This document shows positions 51,501-58,778 of a DNA stretch of 64,000 bases, piece after piece. The position numbers and the translations under genes are program-made. Numbering within the stretch: the stretch's first letter is position 1; each line of letters begins with the position of its first letter. The stretch comes from Ramlibacter sp. WS9 (GTDB taxonomy: Bacteria; Pseudomonadota; Gammaproteobacteria; Burkholderiales; Burkholderiaceae_C): the NCBI RefSeq assembly GCF_003797765.1, contig NZ_RKMB01000004.1:1-64000 (forward strand). The letters are read 5' to 3'. The notes under the pieces are model-generated. The model saw nothing but the letters and a program-made list of their open reading frames with translations. It had not been told where the DNA came from and made no database searches.

Positions 51501-52784
51501 GATTTCGTCGAGGTCGTAGCTCACGCCGTTCAGCGTGAAGTTCATCTCAGCGATATAGACGCCCGTCAGGGGACGGAAGGGGGCAAGAGCGGCCGGGTTC
51601 GACGGGTGGGTGGCGTCGTACGCGTCTTCGTTCATCAGACGGATGTCGATGCTGGGACGGGTGCGCACGATCGACGGGTTCAGGTAGTCCTGGTCGAAGT
51701 AGACGGACAGGTCGGACTCGGCCCAATGCGAGTCACGGTTGCCGGTGTAGCCCATCACGACCGTGAGGTCGGACAACTCACGGGCGGTGCCGGTGTTGTC
51801 TTGGGTCGTCATGTTCTGGATGACCAGGTTGGCATCGGAGTGCCAGGAACCGATCATGTCCACGCCCAGCATGTCCTTGGCGTTGATGTAGACGTTGGTC
51901 TCACCCAGGCCGAGGTTGCCGAGTTCGCCCAGGCCGGGGATGTTCAGGCCCATGATGCCGATGCCGGAGTTGACGGCTTCGATCTTCACGTTCTCGATGC
52001 CGGTGGTCATCGGCTGGATGGGCATGGTCTGCGAGCCCAGGAGGCCGCCTGCGCTGCCGGCGAAGACGCCTGCAGTGACCTTGGCATTCAGCGCGTCGGT
52101 GCCGGCGCCGCCGGCCAGGACGTCGCCGGAGCCCAGCGTGTTGACCTGGTGGCCCAGGGAGTTCTGCACCACGAAGGAGGTGAAGGTGTCGTTGGCGTCG
52201 CCGCCGGCCTTCACGTCTTGGCCCACTTCCAGGAAGATGGACTGGGGCGTGTCGGGCGATTCACCCACGGTGCCTGCATCGATGTCGGCGATGGCTGCGT
52301 CGACGGTGGCCGGGTCGGCGGTGACGTCAGCCAGGACGATGGTGGCGTTGCCGGCGGTGCCGCCGTCTTCAGCGTAGTACTGGGCGACTTCGACCTTGTT
52401 GTTGAACAGGGCCGCGCTTGCCAGACCGTCCGGATCGGTGCCGTTGTAGTTGGCGATGGCCGTGATCATTTCGGTGATGACGGAACCGGGGGTTGCACCG
52501 GCGGCGTTGAGCTTGCCGGTCCAGAAGGCCAGGCCTTCGGCGTCTGCCGTGCGGCCCAGAACGTTCGAGTAGAACGAACCGATGATTTCCTGGTTGGTCA
52601 TCCAGGTGGGGAAGTAAGCGCGGGCCGGCGCCGTCGCGAACATGGCGTCCGCGATCTGCGTCATCGACTGACCGCTGTTGCGCTGCGAGACCCAGAAACC
52701 CAGGCCCTCGCTATCGGGGGCACGCCCAAACAGGGCAACGTACAGCTGGGAGACTTCTGTACGCATTGCTACGGTGATTGCCAT
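48549..52784 (-). CDS. Large DUF4214/RTX surface protein, S-layer-like
   Basis: A 1411-residue acidic protein in which I see no cysteine. A DUF4214 domain opens it (residues about 8-100: VSQLYVALFGRAPDSEGLGFW and IIGSFYSNVLGRTADAEGLAFW). Scattered RTX-type calcium motifs follow (GGAGTDAL, GGTGNDYI, GGAGNDEI, GDAGDDTI, GGSGADTI), with long beta-rich stretches between. There is no Sec signal. The end YEKDFTDYTFFL, acidic then hydrophobic, fits a type I secretion signal. Strong AGGAG site before the ATG, a CRP-like promoter and a strong terminator point to high expression of a single gene. S-layer, adhesin or matrix protein are all possible; the exporter lies 6.3 kb downstream. Confidence 0.85.
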   Translation of the reverse strand: MAITVAMRTEVSQLYVALFGRAPDSEGLGFWVSQRNSGQSMTQIADAMFATAPARAYFPTWMTNQEIIGSFYSNVLGRTADAEGLAFWTGKLNAAGATPGSVITEMITAIANYNGTDPDGLASAALFNNKVEVAQYYAEDGGTAGNATIVLADVTADPATVDAAIADIDAGTVGESPDTPQSIFLEVGQDVKAGGDANDTFTSFVVQNSLGHQVNTLGSGDVLAGGAGTDALNAKVTAGVFAGSAGGLLGSQTMPIQPMTTGIENVKIEAVNSGIGIMGLNIPGLGELGNLGLGETNVYINAKDMLGVDMIGSWHSDANLVIQNMTTQDNTGTARELSDLTVVMGYTGNRDSHWAESDLSVYFDQDYLNPSIVRTRPSIDIRLMNEDAYDATHPSNPAALAPFRPLTGVYIAEMNFTLNGVSYDLDEIIDEDFNNGGTEIETYDELLAAIQDALVILKAANPGDLALQSVTAEFGADFLSDISPTTGVQRVGQSITLSVEGTTGGVANTLLVGEDDLQILKANDTPLEIGNSNRYERAEATPSDQSQELRINVELEKVGLAGDGGGLIIGSMYKDGQNQWTDQYDGKGIDIFDVTVSGAADKPSSLSYLHSTGNNLREVYVDTNAAQTGSYADLTIGNQNSPFLSLPDSMELGDVVDPSWRNQGALKDVRIFDASGLKGDLTLYAGLTNDVTEKYMTLVDEANDAPELDNVEFVYTGGTGNDYINLWLSDYNLAKAGSTTREDFELTINGGAGNDEIVTMIGEGYAGFGEDVSLDENLVDSQWDNWYQNSAINANLAINGDAGDDTIRTLGSGNWVIDGGSGADTIYADNTGGEDGGEDNYFNDGKATWVFNSVNNDVEDLLSQNGATVSAVNAELTVNFMGYSKKVAIADSVGKLANVTITDLHINQAIKLAINSDPVLSKLLVAEDGPARTLIVRSLIDGQMDDGWADYGIDGVATNAVDQLTIRFSTASLTAAQTNPALVLFSAVAPVGGTLLDGYNPTTDATFGWDDNATLEGEDSENVADNDIEGGTANDVIVLGTGMWSNDTLVYNGFANGTDSIVNFQDNYTGGEQFQTGEDGVREVVTLTFSDSDGSPAAQTIIFDGETVTLAAPVVMGVIPAEDVAFQFFQQFDSANWEVVSHTTNTNSVVIQTKLFMEVTPDVAAADFTGTYFGAANGNGTVTPLTTTQGADPVVPGTFSNFIVDFDTAGTAAAAAGAFVFDGVNTPYLAGDGSVTLAATLVANAAAFGVAGWSVTLSGDGTAVAFQSTVVGDEPIGTAADFDLGTNNIVGTIAGTVGVDDAPGELVIIPPGPETNFDFIDFTSYDVTGVVINDSNQVNDIRGSEVNGIVGTANGVATRWITMTESTTNDGVYTINLVTSTVAGAADDTVQLIGVADFGYEKDFTDYTFFL

Positions 52785-52853
52785 TCAAAACTCCTGAAGA
52801 AAAGGAATGTGTCTGTGATATCAAAGACGGCTAATAACTTTCAGCCAGTGCGG

Positions 52854-52895
52854 AGTATAGGTGTTACGGATGCGCTACTTGTGATGTGCATCACA
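52854..52895 (-). promoter_or_regulatory. CRP-like site with -10 box before the large surface protein gene
   Basis: tgtga-tgtgca-tcaca (52880-52895) is a perfect TGTGA-N6-TCACA palindrome. On the minus strand TATACT lies at 52859-52854. The centre of the site is 33.5 bases before the last -10 base, so it would sit near -41.5, the class II activator position. The leader would be about 62 bases. There is no good -35 apart from the activator site. Confidence 0.75.
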
Positions 52896-52925
52896 AAATT
52901 CGTCGGCAGAGTAGCTTTGCAAGGT

Positions 52926-52945
52926 TTGTTGCCGTCAAGCAACAA
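52926..52945. repeat. Hairpin downstream of the TPR/barrel gene
   Basis: ttgttgc-cgtcaa-gcaacaa is a perfect 7-bp stem in the gap after the barrel gene stop. No T-run follows on the minus strand. It may be a weak terminator that separates the FecR/barrel operon from the surface-protein promoter. Confidence 0.35.
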
Positions 52946-52981
52946 CGTGTCGAAAGCCGAGCTGGCGCACTCCCTGGGCTT

Positions 52982-54331
52982 TCACCAGCTCCGCTGGACA
53001 GTGAGCTGGATGACCTCTCCCTTGACTCGGAACACTTCCAGGTTGGAACGCTGCCTGAAACCCTGCAGGGCCAGCGTTGCGAGCCAGGAATCCTCGTCTA
53101 TGCCCGCCGGCTGCAGCGGCACCGTGTACGCGAGGCCGGCGGTAAGCCGGCTCGAGCGGCGCGGGGCGTTGTCGGCCAGAAGGGGACTGTACCCCTGGGA
53201 ATCGCTCGCGCGCGCCCATTGCGCCTGGGCCTCGAATCGGTGGGTGCCATTGAAGCCGGGCCAGCTCCACCGATGCGACATCGTGAGTTCCAGGTGGCGG
53301 GTGTTGTCGCCTGGGCGACCACGGTCTGATGTGAAATTGCCCCGAGCGGCTTCCCAGCCGGCGCGCCACTGGAAGTTGACGCGGCCGCCGCTGCCTGTCC
53401 ATGGAACGTCGCACGAGGCAGCGCCGCTTACCCAGGCCAGCCGGCTGTCCAGATTGGGGGCAACCGGGAAATGGCGTATGTCGAGTTCGATCCCGCCGCG
53501 GGGGCTGCAGGGTAAGTCTTTCCAGGCGTGCACCACGCTGAAACCAATGCCATTGAGCAAAGCGTTGCCGCCAAGCCGCAGCTGCTGGGTGGTGAAACCG
53601 ACGCGCCATGGGCCAGGCAGGAGGCCCAGCGCGCCACCGAACACGGGCTCGCTGCTCGCGTAGCCGGCGCCCATCAGCACTTCAACCGTGTCGAATTCGC
53701 GCAAACTGGCATTGACCCGCGATTTGGCGCTGGCAGAGAACTCCACCTGCCCCCTGCCCCATTCGTGGGTGGCTTCGGCGCCCAGGCTGGCGACAGTGTA
53801 TGAATCGGATTGCGGACGCAGCGAAGGATTCAGCGGGAGCAGCACGGCCCCGGCGCCCGGCAGGGTGAGCGTGAGATCCGAGCGGGCCAGCCCGGTGTTG
53901 GCGTTGTTGTCATAGCCCAAGCCGCCGAGGAACACCGCGCGCAGCCTCCAGCCCTCGCGTTCGGGGCGCTGGCCCTGGATGGCCCGGCGCAGATTGCTCA
54001 CCCCCAGCGCGATAGGCGGCGGCAGCTTGAAGCGGGCTTCGAGGATGGTGAGGAATTCCTCGGCCTGGACCGTGTCGCCTTCCGCCTGCGCTGCGATCGC
54101 GAGGTCGAGCCAGGCGCCGGCGAACGAAGGGTCGGCTTCGACGGCGCGAGTGAAAGCGACGCGCGCATCGGCGTAGCGGCGCTCGGCGATCGCCTCGACA
54201 CCTTGTGAATACCAGCCTTGGGCTTCGGGCGTCTGCGCACAGGCCTGGGACCAGGCCAGCGCGCCTGCCAGTACGGAGAGAGACCCTGGAAAAAGCCTGC
54301 GAGCCGCCTTAGCGAACCCAGCGAACCGCAC
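52982..54331 (-). CDS. TPR plus outer-membrane beta-barrel protein
   Basis: A 449-residue exported protein. The signal peptide ends ACA near residue 32. A TPR-like helical region spans 37-105 (YSQGVEAIAERRYADARVAFTRAVEADPSFAGAW). The rest, about 125-449, is a beta-barrel with alternating strands and a terminal Trp (VIQLTVQRSW), the usual barrel insertion end. TPR-then-barrel resembles the plan of surface lipoprotein assembly modulators, but a specific match is not claimed. The GTG start at 54331 is supported by GGAGGT seven bases upstream (54344-54339), inside the FecR gene, which it overlaps by 23 bases. It probably works with the FecR-domain protein. Confidence 0.8.
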   Translation of the reverse strand: MRFAGFAKAARRLFPGSLSVLAGALAWSQACAQTPEAQGWYSQGVEAIAERRYADARVAFTRAVEADPSFAGAWLDLAIAAQAEGDTVQAEEFLTILEARFKLPPPIALGVSNLRRAIQGQRPEREGWRLRAVFLGGLGYDNNANTGLARSDLTLTLPGAGAVLLPLNPSLRPQSDSYTVASLGAEATHEWGRGQVEFSASAKSRVNASLREFDTVEVLMGAGYASSEPVFGGALGLLPGPWRVGFTTQQLRLGGNALLNGIGFSVVHAWKDLPCSPRGGIELDIRHFPVAPNLDSRLAWVSGAASCDVPWTGSGGRVNFQWRAGWEAARGNFTSDRGRPGDNTRHLELTMSHRWSWPGFNGTHRFEAQAQWARASDSQGYSPLLADNAPRRSSRLTAGLAYTVPLQPAGIDEDSWLATLALQGFRQRSNLEVFRVKGEVIQLTVQRSW

Positions 54332-55670
54332 CCAACAGACCTCCGCTGGAGAGTTGCTTGTCGAAGATGTAGGCGGCTTCCGTGCCGCTGCCGGACACCG
54401 CGCCGCTCATGTTCATGTTCGAGCGCGCCGGATCCGAGAACATCAAGCCCTGGAACTGCACCTTGCCCGCGGCGTTCAGCTGTTCCACGCCCTGCGCGTG
54501 CGCAACCGACAAGGTGGTGCTGAACGTCCGCTGGCTGAAATCGACGCCGAACGTGCCGCCGGTGACCTGCGCGGGCGTCAGCTGGCCCTTGGCGAGCGTA
54601 TAGGCTTCGCTATTGGCAAGCTCGAAACTGAACGTGCCCTGTGCCGGGATGTCATTGGGCAGCGCGCCGTTTCGCAGCAGGCCAAAGACCGTGTTGCCAA
54701 ATACCATCTCCCGGGTGCCCTCGGCGAGCAGGCTCGCCATGGCCGGGGAACCGGCGCCCTTGGCATATGTCGACCAACGCCCCCAGACGAATTGCGGGGG
54801 CGGCGGCGGCACTGTCTCGACGGGCGGCGCCGGAACCGGCGCAGCCGCGCCGAGGCCGCCGGCGAGGCGGTCGGCGGCGACCAGATTCGCGGCATCCTTC
54901 GAATCCGCGAGCTTGACATCCGACTTCGACTCCGCGCGAGGCTCCTCGGGGCGGTTGACCGGGTTCTGGCTGCTGCTGCCGTGCGGATCCTGTTCGGGAC
55001 GCACGAGCACCGGTGCCACGCTGCGCGCGCTCACCTCGAGGTAAGCATGGCTCAGGCTGGCGTTGAGTTCCCGCGTCGAGCCGGTGGAGCACGGACCCAG
55101 CGTGACGCTGGAGCAGTCGCTGCCCAGCGGTGTGACGGCCACCGCGCCGCGGCTCACGGAGACGCGGGTGGCGTCGCTGGAGGACACCACGGTGTAGTCG
55201 GTACCGCGAAGGCCGATGGCGGCCATCGGCGTGTTGAATCGGTAGTTCTGCTTGGCGGCCTCTCCACCCTTGCCCGAAACAGTGCGGGCATTGCCGTTGT
55301 GGAGGTTCAGCTTGATGCGGCTGGCGGAAGGGTTGGCCGCGTCGTACTCGTACAACTCGACGGCGAACTTCGAATCAGGGCGAATGGCGACGAACGCGTT
55401 GTCGATCATCCGGACGTGGACATACCCGTCCTTGCCGGTCGAGACATGGTCGCCCTGGCGTACTTGGGCGCCTGCCTGCAGCGCGCTGCGGGTGCCGTCA
55501 GCGGCGACCAGATGCACCGGCCCCGAAACGAACACGACGCTGCCCGCGCCCGGCACTGTCTGCGCGTGCGCTGCAAAGCCGAAACAACCGAGGCCCAGCA
55601 ACAGCGGCGCCCAGGCAGGGGCATTGCCTGACGGAAAACGGAATGCGGCGATCGGTGTGCTTGGTTTCAT
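54309..55670 (-). CDS. FecR-domain periplasmic protein with C-terminal barrel-like domain
   Basis: A 453-residue exported protein. The signal peptide ends AHA at 36. A FecR domain at about 40-190 contains GPVHLVAADGTRSALQAGAQVRQGD, then FAVELYEYD, and the family mark NTPMAAIGLRGTDYTVV near 145. A charged Glu/Lys/Asp linker and a Pro-rich block (PPPPPQF) follow. The last 160 residues have a GTFSFELANSE beta pattern, resembling a transferrin-binding-like barrel (FSDPARSNMNMSGAVSGSGTEAAYIFDKQ). No sigma factor lies near it, so it is probably not an anti-sigma regulator. Located in the periplasm or at the surface. Confidence 0.82.
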   Translation of the reverse strand: MKPSTPIAAFRFPSGNAPAWAPLLLGLGCFGFAAHAQTVPGAGSVVFVSGPVHLVAADGTRSALQAGAQVRQGDHVSTGKDGYVHVRMIDNAFVAIRPDSKFAVELYEYDAANPSASRIKLNLHNGNARTVSGKGGEAAKQNYRFNTPMAAIGLRGTDYTVVSSSDATRVSVSRGAVAVTPLGSDCSSVTLGPCSTGSTRELNASLSHAYLEVSARSVAPVLVRPEQDPHGSSSQNPVNRPEEPRAESKSDVKLADSKDAANLVAADRLAGGLGAAAPVPAPPVETVPPPPPQFVWGRWSTYAKGAGSPAMASLLAEGTREMVFGNTVFGLLRNGALPNDIPAQGTFSFELANSEAYTLAKGQLTPAQVTGGTFGVDFSQRTFSTTLSVAHAQGVEQLNAAGKVQFQGLMFSDPARSNMNMSGAVSGSGTEAAYIFDKQLSSGGLLGAVRWVR

Positions 55671-55706
55671 GAGTCGCTCCGGCCTGAGTGAACTACGCCG
55701 ACTTGG

Positions 55707-55749
55707 AGTATCCCAGCTCGGCGCGTTAGAAAGTGTGTCCTGCGTCACA
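55707..55749 (-). promoter_or_regulatory. CRP-like site with -10 box before the FecR gene
   Basis: On the minus strand TGTGA-CGCAGG-ACACA (55749-55734) has one mismatch from TGTGA-N6-TCACA. GATACT lies at 55712-55707, and the site centre is 34.5 bases before the last -10 base. That is the same class II geometry as at 52854-52895. The site lies at the end of the acyltransferase gene. Leader about 30 bases, with GGAG before the ATG. Confidence 0.6.
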
Positions 55750-56734
55750 GTTGGCTCTTCGCAACGCGGCCTTGGCGCAGCCGCCTGCGCCACGCCAGCA
55801 CCGGTTTTTCTACCCAATGCTGGGTTGCCCACGAAAGTGCGACGCTGCATAGCGCAAGCGCCGCCAATTGTAGGGGTGTGCGGGCGCCCGCCGGAAAAAG
55901 TAACCAAATCAGGAGGAAATGGTTCAGGAAGACGCCATAGGACAGGTCGCCCGCGGCCTGGTCGAGCGTCCGGGTTTGGAGCTTTCCCACCCAATACAAC
56001 AGCGGCAACCCCACGCCCCACCCGATCAGGACTTCCTGTTGATAGGGCGCCGTATGCAGGCCCAACCTGCGCAAGTACAGATAGACGAGCAAGGCGAGCA
56101 GCGGCGCAGCACAGGCCATCAGCGCGGCCCATGCCGGACGGTGCCGGCGCGCGTGGAACATCAGCATGCCGGCCGCGAAGACCCACAGCACGCCGGCGAG
56201 CAGCCGGTACCCGTACCAGTCGGTGTTGAGCACTCCGTGCAGGGCCGCTGCGTGCACCCCCAGCGACAGCAGCGCAAGCGCGACGCCCACGCGCGGCCAG
56301 AGCAGCATCAACGGCGCCAGGAGGTAGAACTGCAGTTCGGCGCCGAGCGACCAGGCCGGGGGAATGAGCGTGAAAGCGTCCACGCCCGTGTACATATAGA
56401 AGTTCAGCGGGATGACGAGCACGTTGTTGACGATGTCGCGCCAGCCGGGGGCCGATCGCAAGAACTCGGTGTGGGTGCCCGTGAACGCGAACCAGGCCAG
56501 CGTGAGTGCCGCGTACACGAGGTACTGCGGGAACAGCCGGAGCAGGCGGTCCAGGTAGAAGCGATGCACGCGCGCCGCATTGCCGTAGTGGCGATGGATG
56601 AGGCCGGCCATGACGTAGCCGGAGATAAGGTAGAAGCCGATCACGGCGGTGACGCCCGGGTTCAGGTAGCCGATCCGCACCTCGGCGTGGCTGAGAAGCA
56701 CCGCCAGAGCCAGGAGCAGGCGCAGAGTACCCAC
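55745..56734 (-). CDS. Acyltransferase 3 family membrane protein (O-acetyltransferase-like)
   Basis: A 329-residue integral membrane protein with about ten helices. The first helix carries LRLLLALAVLLSHAEV, where His16 is the family's catalytic residue. FYLISGYVMAGLI and RFYLDRLLRLFPQYLVYAAL follow. WSLGAELQFYLLAPL near 130 is the standard AT3 motif. The family transfers acetyl or other acyl groups to extracytoplasmic glycans such as O-antigen. The start is a GTG and the gene begins two bases after the stop of the DUF6311-like gene; the N-terminus is a little short. It probably decorates the glycan built by adjoining genes. Confidence 0.88.
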   Translation of the reverse strand: MGTLRLLLALAVLLSHAEVRIGYLNPGVTAVIGFYLISGYVMAGLIHRHYGNAARVHRFYLDRLLRLFPQYLVYAALTLAWFAFTGTHTEFLRSAPGWRDIVNNVLVIPLNFYMYTGVDAFTLIPPAWSLGAELQFYLLAPLMLLWPRVGVALALLSLGVHAAALHGVLNTDWYGYRLLAGVLWVFAAGMLMFHARRHRPAWAALMACAAPLLALLVYLYLRRLGLHTAPYQQEVLIGWGVGLPLLYWVGKLQTRTLDQAAGDLSYGVFLNHFLLIWLLFPAGARTPLQLAALALCSVALSWATQHWVEKPVLAWRRRLRQGRVAKSQL

Positions 56735-56736
56735 GA

Positions 56737-58425
56737 TCAGCGCCCCAGGCAGGCGTCCGGCACGGCCAGGTCGTAGCCGTCGGCACGGACGTGCCGCATG
56801 CCTGCGGGGAGCGCCGTGGCAACTTTCTCGACCGGCACGCCGTCGGGCAGTGGGCTCACCAGCATATAGACAACGTCACGACGCCAGCCGTTTTCGCCAA
56901 TCAACTTTTTCACGGTCTCCTGACGGGCCGCCGCCGCTTCCGGCGAGTAACGCGCTGTGGGCGCGGGATAGAAACTCGCCTCGGCCCGCCCGGCTGCCAA
57001 CGCCGCGGCGACCCATTTGCCCTTGGGTTGCGGCCCGCTCACCATTTCGAGTCGCGGGCAGCGGACAAGCGCTTGTTGCCAGACAGGATCGGCGGTGGGT
57101 TGCTCGATGTCCGCCGGACCGCTTCGAAAACGGATCCGGAACTCCTTGTACTTGTAGAACAGGTCGGCCTGCTGCACGACCAAGACCAGCACCAACAGGC
57201 CAACGCCCCAACGCAGGCGACCTGCCGTCGCGAGGGCCCAGGCCATTGCCAGGTAAGTGGCCGGCCAGATGAAGCGGCCGCTGGCCCTGAACACCCCCAC
57301 GATCCGCTCGCCGAGGCTGCCCAGCGGTATGTCTGCGAGCACGACACCTCCAAGGGTCGGGCGCGCGGAAAGGGACCAGAGCGCAAAAAATAGGGCTGCG
57401 ACGATCGCCGCTGTCCAACGGGTGCGCGTCGCCGTCGGAGGTGCTGCGCGGCCGGAAGCCGCCGCGCCGACGGCGACAGCCGCGGCCAACAGGGCGCCGG
57501 CTCCGAAATAGGCGAAGCCTTCGTACTGGCCAACCTGCGCCTGTTTGAGCCCGGGTAGCCATCGCGACCATTCGCGCACTGGCTCGAGGACAACGGTGTC
57601 GCCGGCCAAGGACGCCTTCCACGCCATGAACGCCTTCCACGACATGGGGTCGAACCACGTCAGCAGATTGGCCGTGAACCAGCGGTGCCCTGCCGCGGAG
57701 ATCTCCCCCGAACCCGCGAAGTACCCCGCAAGCCACGCCTCGCCGGCCAGCAACAGCCCCCAGCCGCCGCCGAGCACAAACAAGCGCGCTGAGCCGATGG
57801 CGCCCTCTTTCCATGCCGCGAGCCCTGATGCCGCCGCGAGCACGCAGACCATCAACGCCAGATACGGATGGACCAGCACCGCGACGGCGGCCAGGGCCAG
57901 CCAGGGCCACGAACGCCACGGCGCGAGCATTCTCTCCAGCGCTGCGATCACCAGGAAATGCCCCATCAGGGCTTCATGGCCGTACGCCCGAAAGAGCAGC
58001 GCAGGCGCGGTGGCCAGGACCAACCCGCCGCCGGCCAGGGCCAGAGGATGCGTGAGACCCATGCGGCGCAGCAGCTGCACCCCCCACCACGCCGACAGCG
58101 CATGGCACAGCACCATCCAAAGGCCGAAGTACTGCGTGCCGGGCGGTACTTGCAGCAGCTTGGCCAACAACACAACCAGCGGGATCGCGTCGGTGAAGAC
58201 GACGCTGGTAGGTTGCTCGCCGAAGCGGGTGATCAGCCCGGGGGGCCAGTGCCACGGCTCGCCGAGGAAGAACACGCTGCCCAGGTAGTGCTGTGCCGGG
58301 TCGCCGTGGAGCAACCACGCCGTGGAAGTCGGGTCGATGACGCGCCAGCCATACAACCAGGCAGCGAAAAGGGTAGCCAGCGCGGCCACGGCCAGCGGCG
58401 TGCGCCTGGACGCAGCGCCTGCCAC
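56737..58425 (-). CDS. Polytopic membrane protein, DUF6311/GT-C-like
   Basis: A 562-residue membrane protein with about 11-12 helices. The first is near residue 10 (PLAVAALATLFAAWLYG), followed by STAWLLHGDPAQHYLGSVFFL. An acidic luminal loop with DP and later periplasmic segments resemble GT-C glycosyltransferases. A long soluble C-terminal part of about 130 residues ends the protein (LEMVSGPQPKGKW ... YDLAVPDACLGR). With a GT2 and an SMR-type flippase just upstream it fits the large transferase role of a Gtr-like system. GTG at 58425 is chosen because GGAGC stands eight or nine bases before it; GTG at 58440 is an alternative. Confidence 0.75.
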   Translation of the reverse strand: MAGAASRRTPLAVAALATLFAAWLYGWRVIDPTSTAWLLHGDPAQHYLGSVFFLGEPWHWPPGLITRFGEQPTSVVFTDAIPLVVLLAKLLQVPPGTQYFGLWMVLCHALSAWWGVQLLRRMGLTHPLALAGGGLVLATAPALLFRAYGHEALMGHFLVIAALERMLAPWRSWPWLALAAVAVLVHPYLALMVCVLAAASGLAAWKEGAIGSARLFVLGGGWGLLLAGEAWLAGYFAGSGEISAAGHRWFTANLLTWFDPMSWKAFMAWKASLAGDTVVLEPVREWSRWLPGLKQAQVGQYEGFAYFGAGALLAAAVAVGAAASGRAAPPTATRTRWTAAIVAALFFALWSLSARPTLGGVVLADIPLGSLGERIVGVFRASGRFIWPATYLAMAWALATAGRLRWGVGLLVLVLVVQQADLFYKYKEFRIRFRSGPADIEQPTADPVWQQALVRCPRLEMVSGPQPKGKWVAAALAAGRAEASFYPAPTARYSPEAAAARQETVKKLIGENGWRRDVVYMLVSPLPDGVPVEKVATALPAGMRHVRADGYDLAVPDACLGR

Positions 58426-58427
58426 CG

Positions 58428-58778
58428 TCAGGCGCTCCACGACAGCAGGACGATCCCGGCCAGGATGCACGCCATGCCACCCAGGCGGAAAGCATCCAGG
58501 CGCTCGCCCAGGAACAACACCGAGAACACGCTGATCAGCACGAAGATCGCGCCGGCCATCAAGGGCGAGATCAGCGAAAGCGGCAGCCGCGCAAACACGA
58601 GGGCTGTCAAGATGAAACTGAGGCCGTAGAGAACGACGGCCGCAAACAGGGAAGGCTCCAGCCACTGGCGCCAGCTGAACGCATCAGTGATATTGGCGGC
58701 TTTCATGAGCAGCTGCGCGGACGCGTTGCATAGCACCGCGGCGCCCACCATGACCCAGGTCGCAGCCGTGGTGTTCAT
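58428..58778 (-). CDS. SMR/EamA-type small membrane protein, lipid-linked sugar flippase candidate
   Basis: A 116-residue protein with four helices. NASAQLLMKAANI near 18 matches the ArnE/ArnF and SMR start, and FARLPLSLISPLMAGAIFVLISVFSVLFLGERL is the typical second half. ArnEF-like proteins flip undecaprenyl-phosphate sugars to the periplasmic side. The stop is two bases before the start of the membrane transferase gene, and its ATG overlaps the GT2 stop. The arrangement GT2-flippase-transferase suggests that it moves the sugar made by the GT2. A multidrug role is less likely in this context. Confidence 0.82.
   Translation of the reverse strand: MNTTAATWVMVGAAVLCNASAQLLMKAANITDAFSWRQWLEPSLFAAVVLYGLSFILTALVFARLPLSLISPLMAGAIFVLISVFSVLFLGERLDAFRLGGMACILAGIVLLSWSA

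Noticed and set aside
48507..53663. A 1718-codon open frame on the plus strand opposite the giant surface protein
   Set aside because: It is a codon-usage shadow of the minus-strand gene. The translation is rich in Val, Asp, Gly, His and Arg without domains, and it runs across the CRP-like promoter and into the barrel gene.
52982..54331. Naming the barrel protein a Slam
   Set aside because: TPR plus barrel is suggestive, but no specific Slam motif could be confirmed and the neighbour lacks a lipobox.
54309..56822. Possible 837-residue fusion of FecR protein with an upstream frame
   Set aside because: The extra N-terminal half is a shadow of the acyltransferase gene. The FecR protein has its own signal peptide and ribosome site at 55670.
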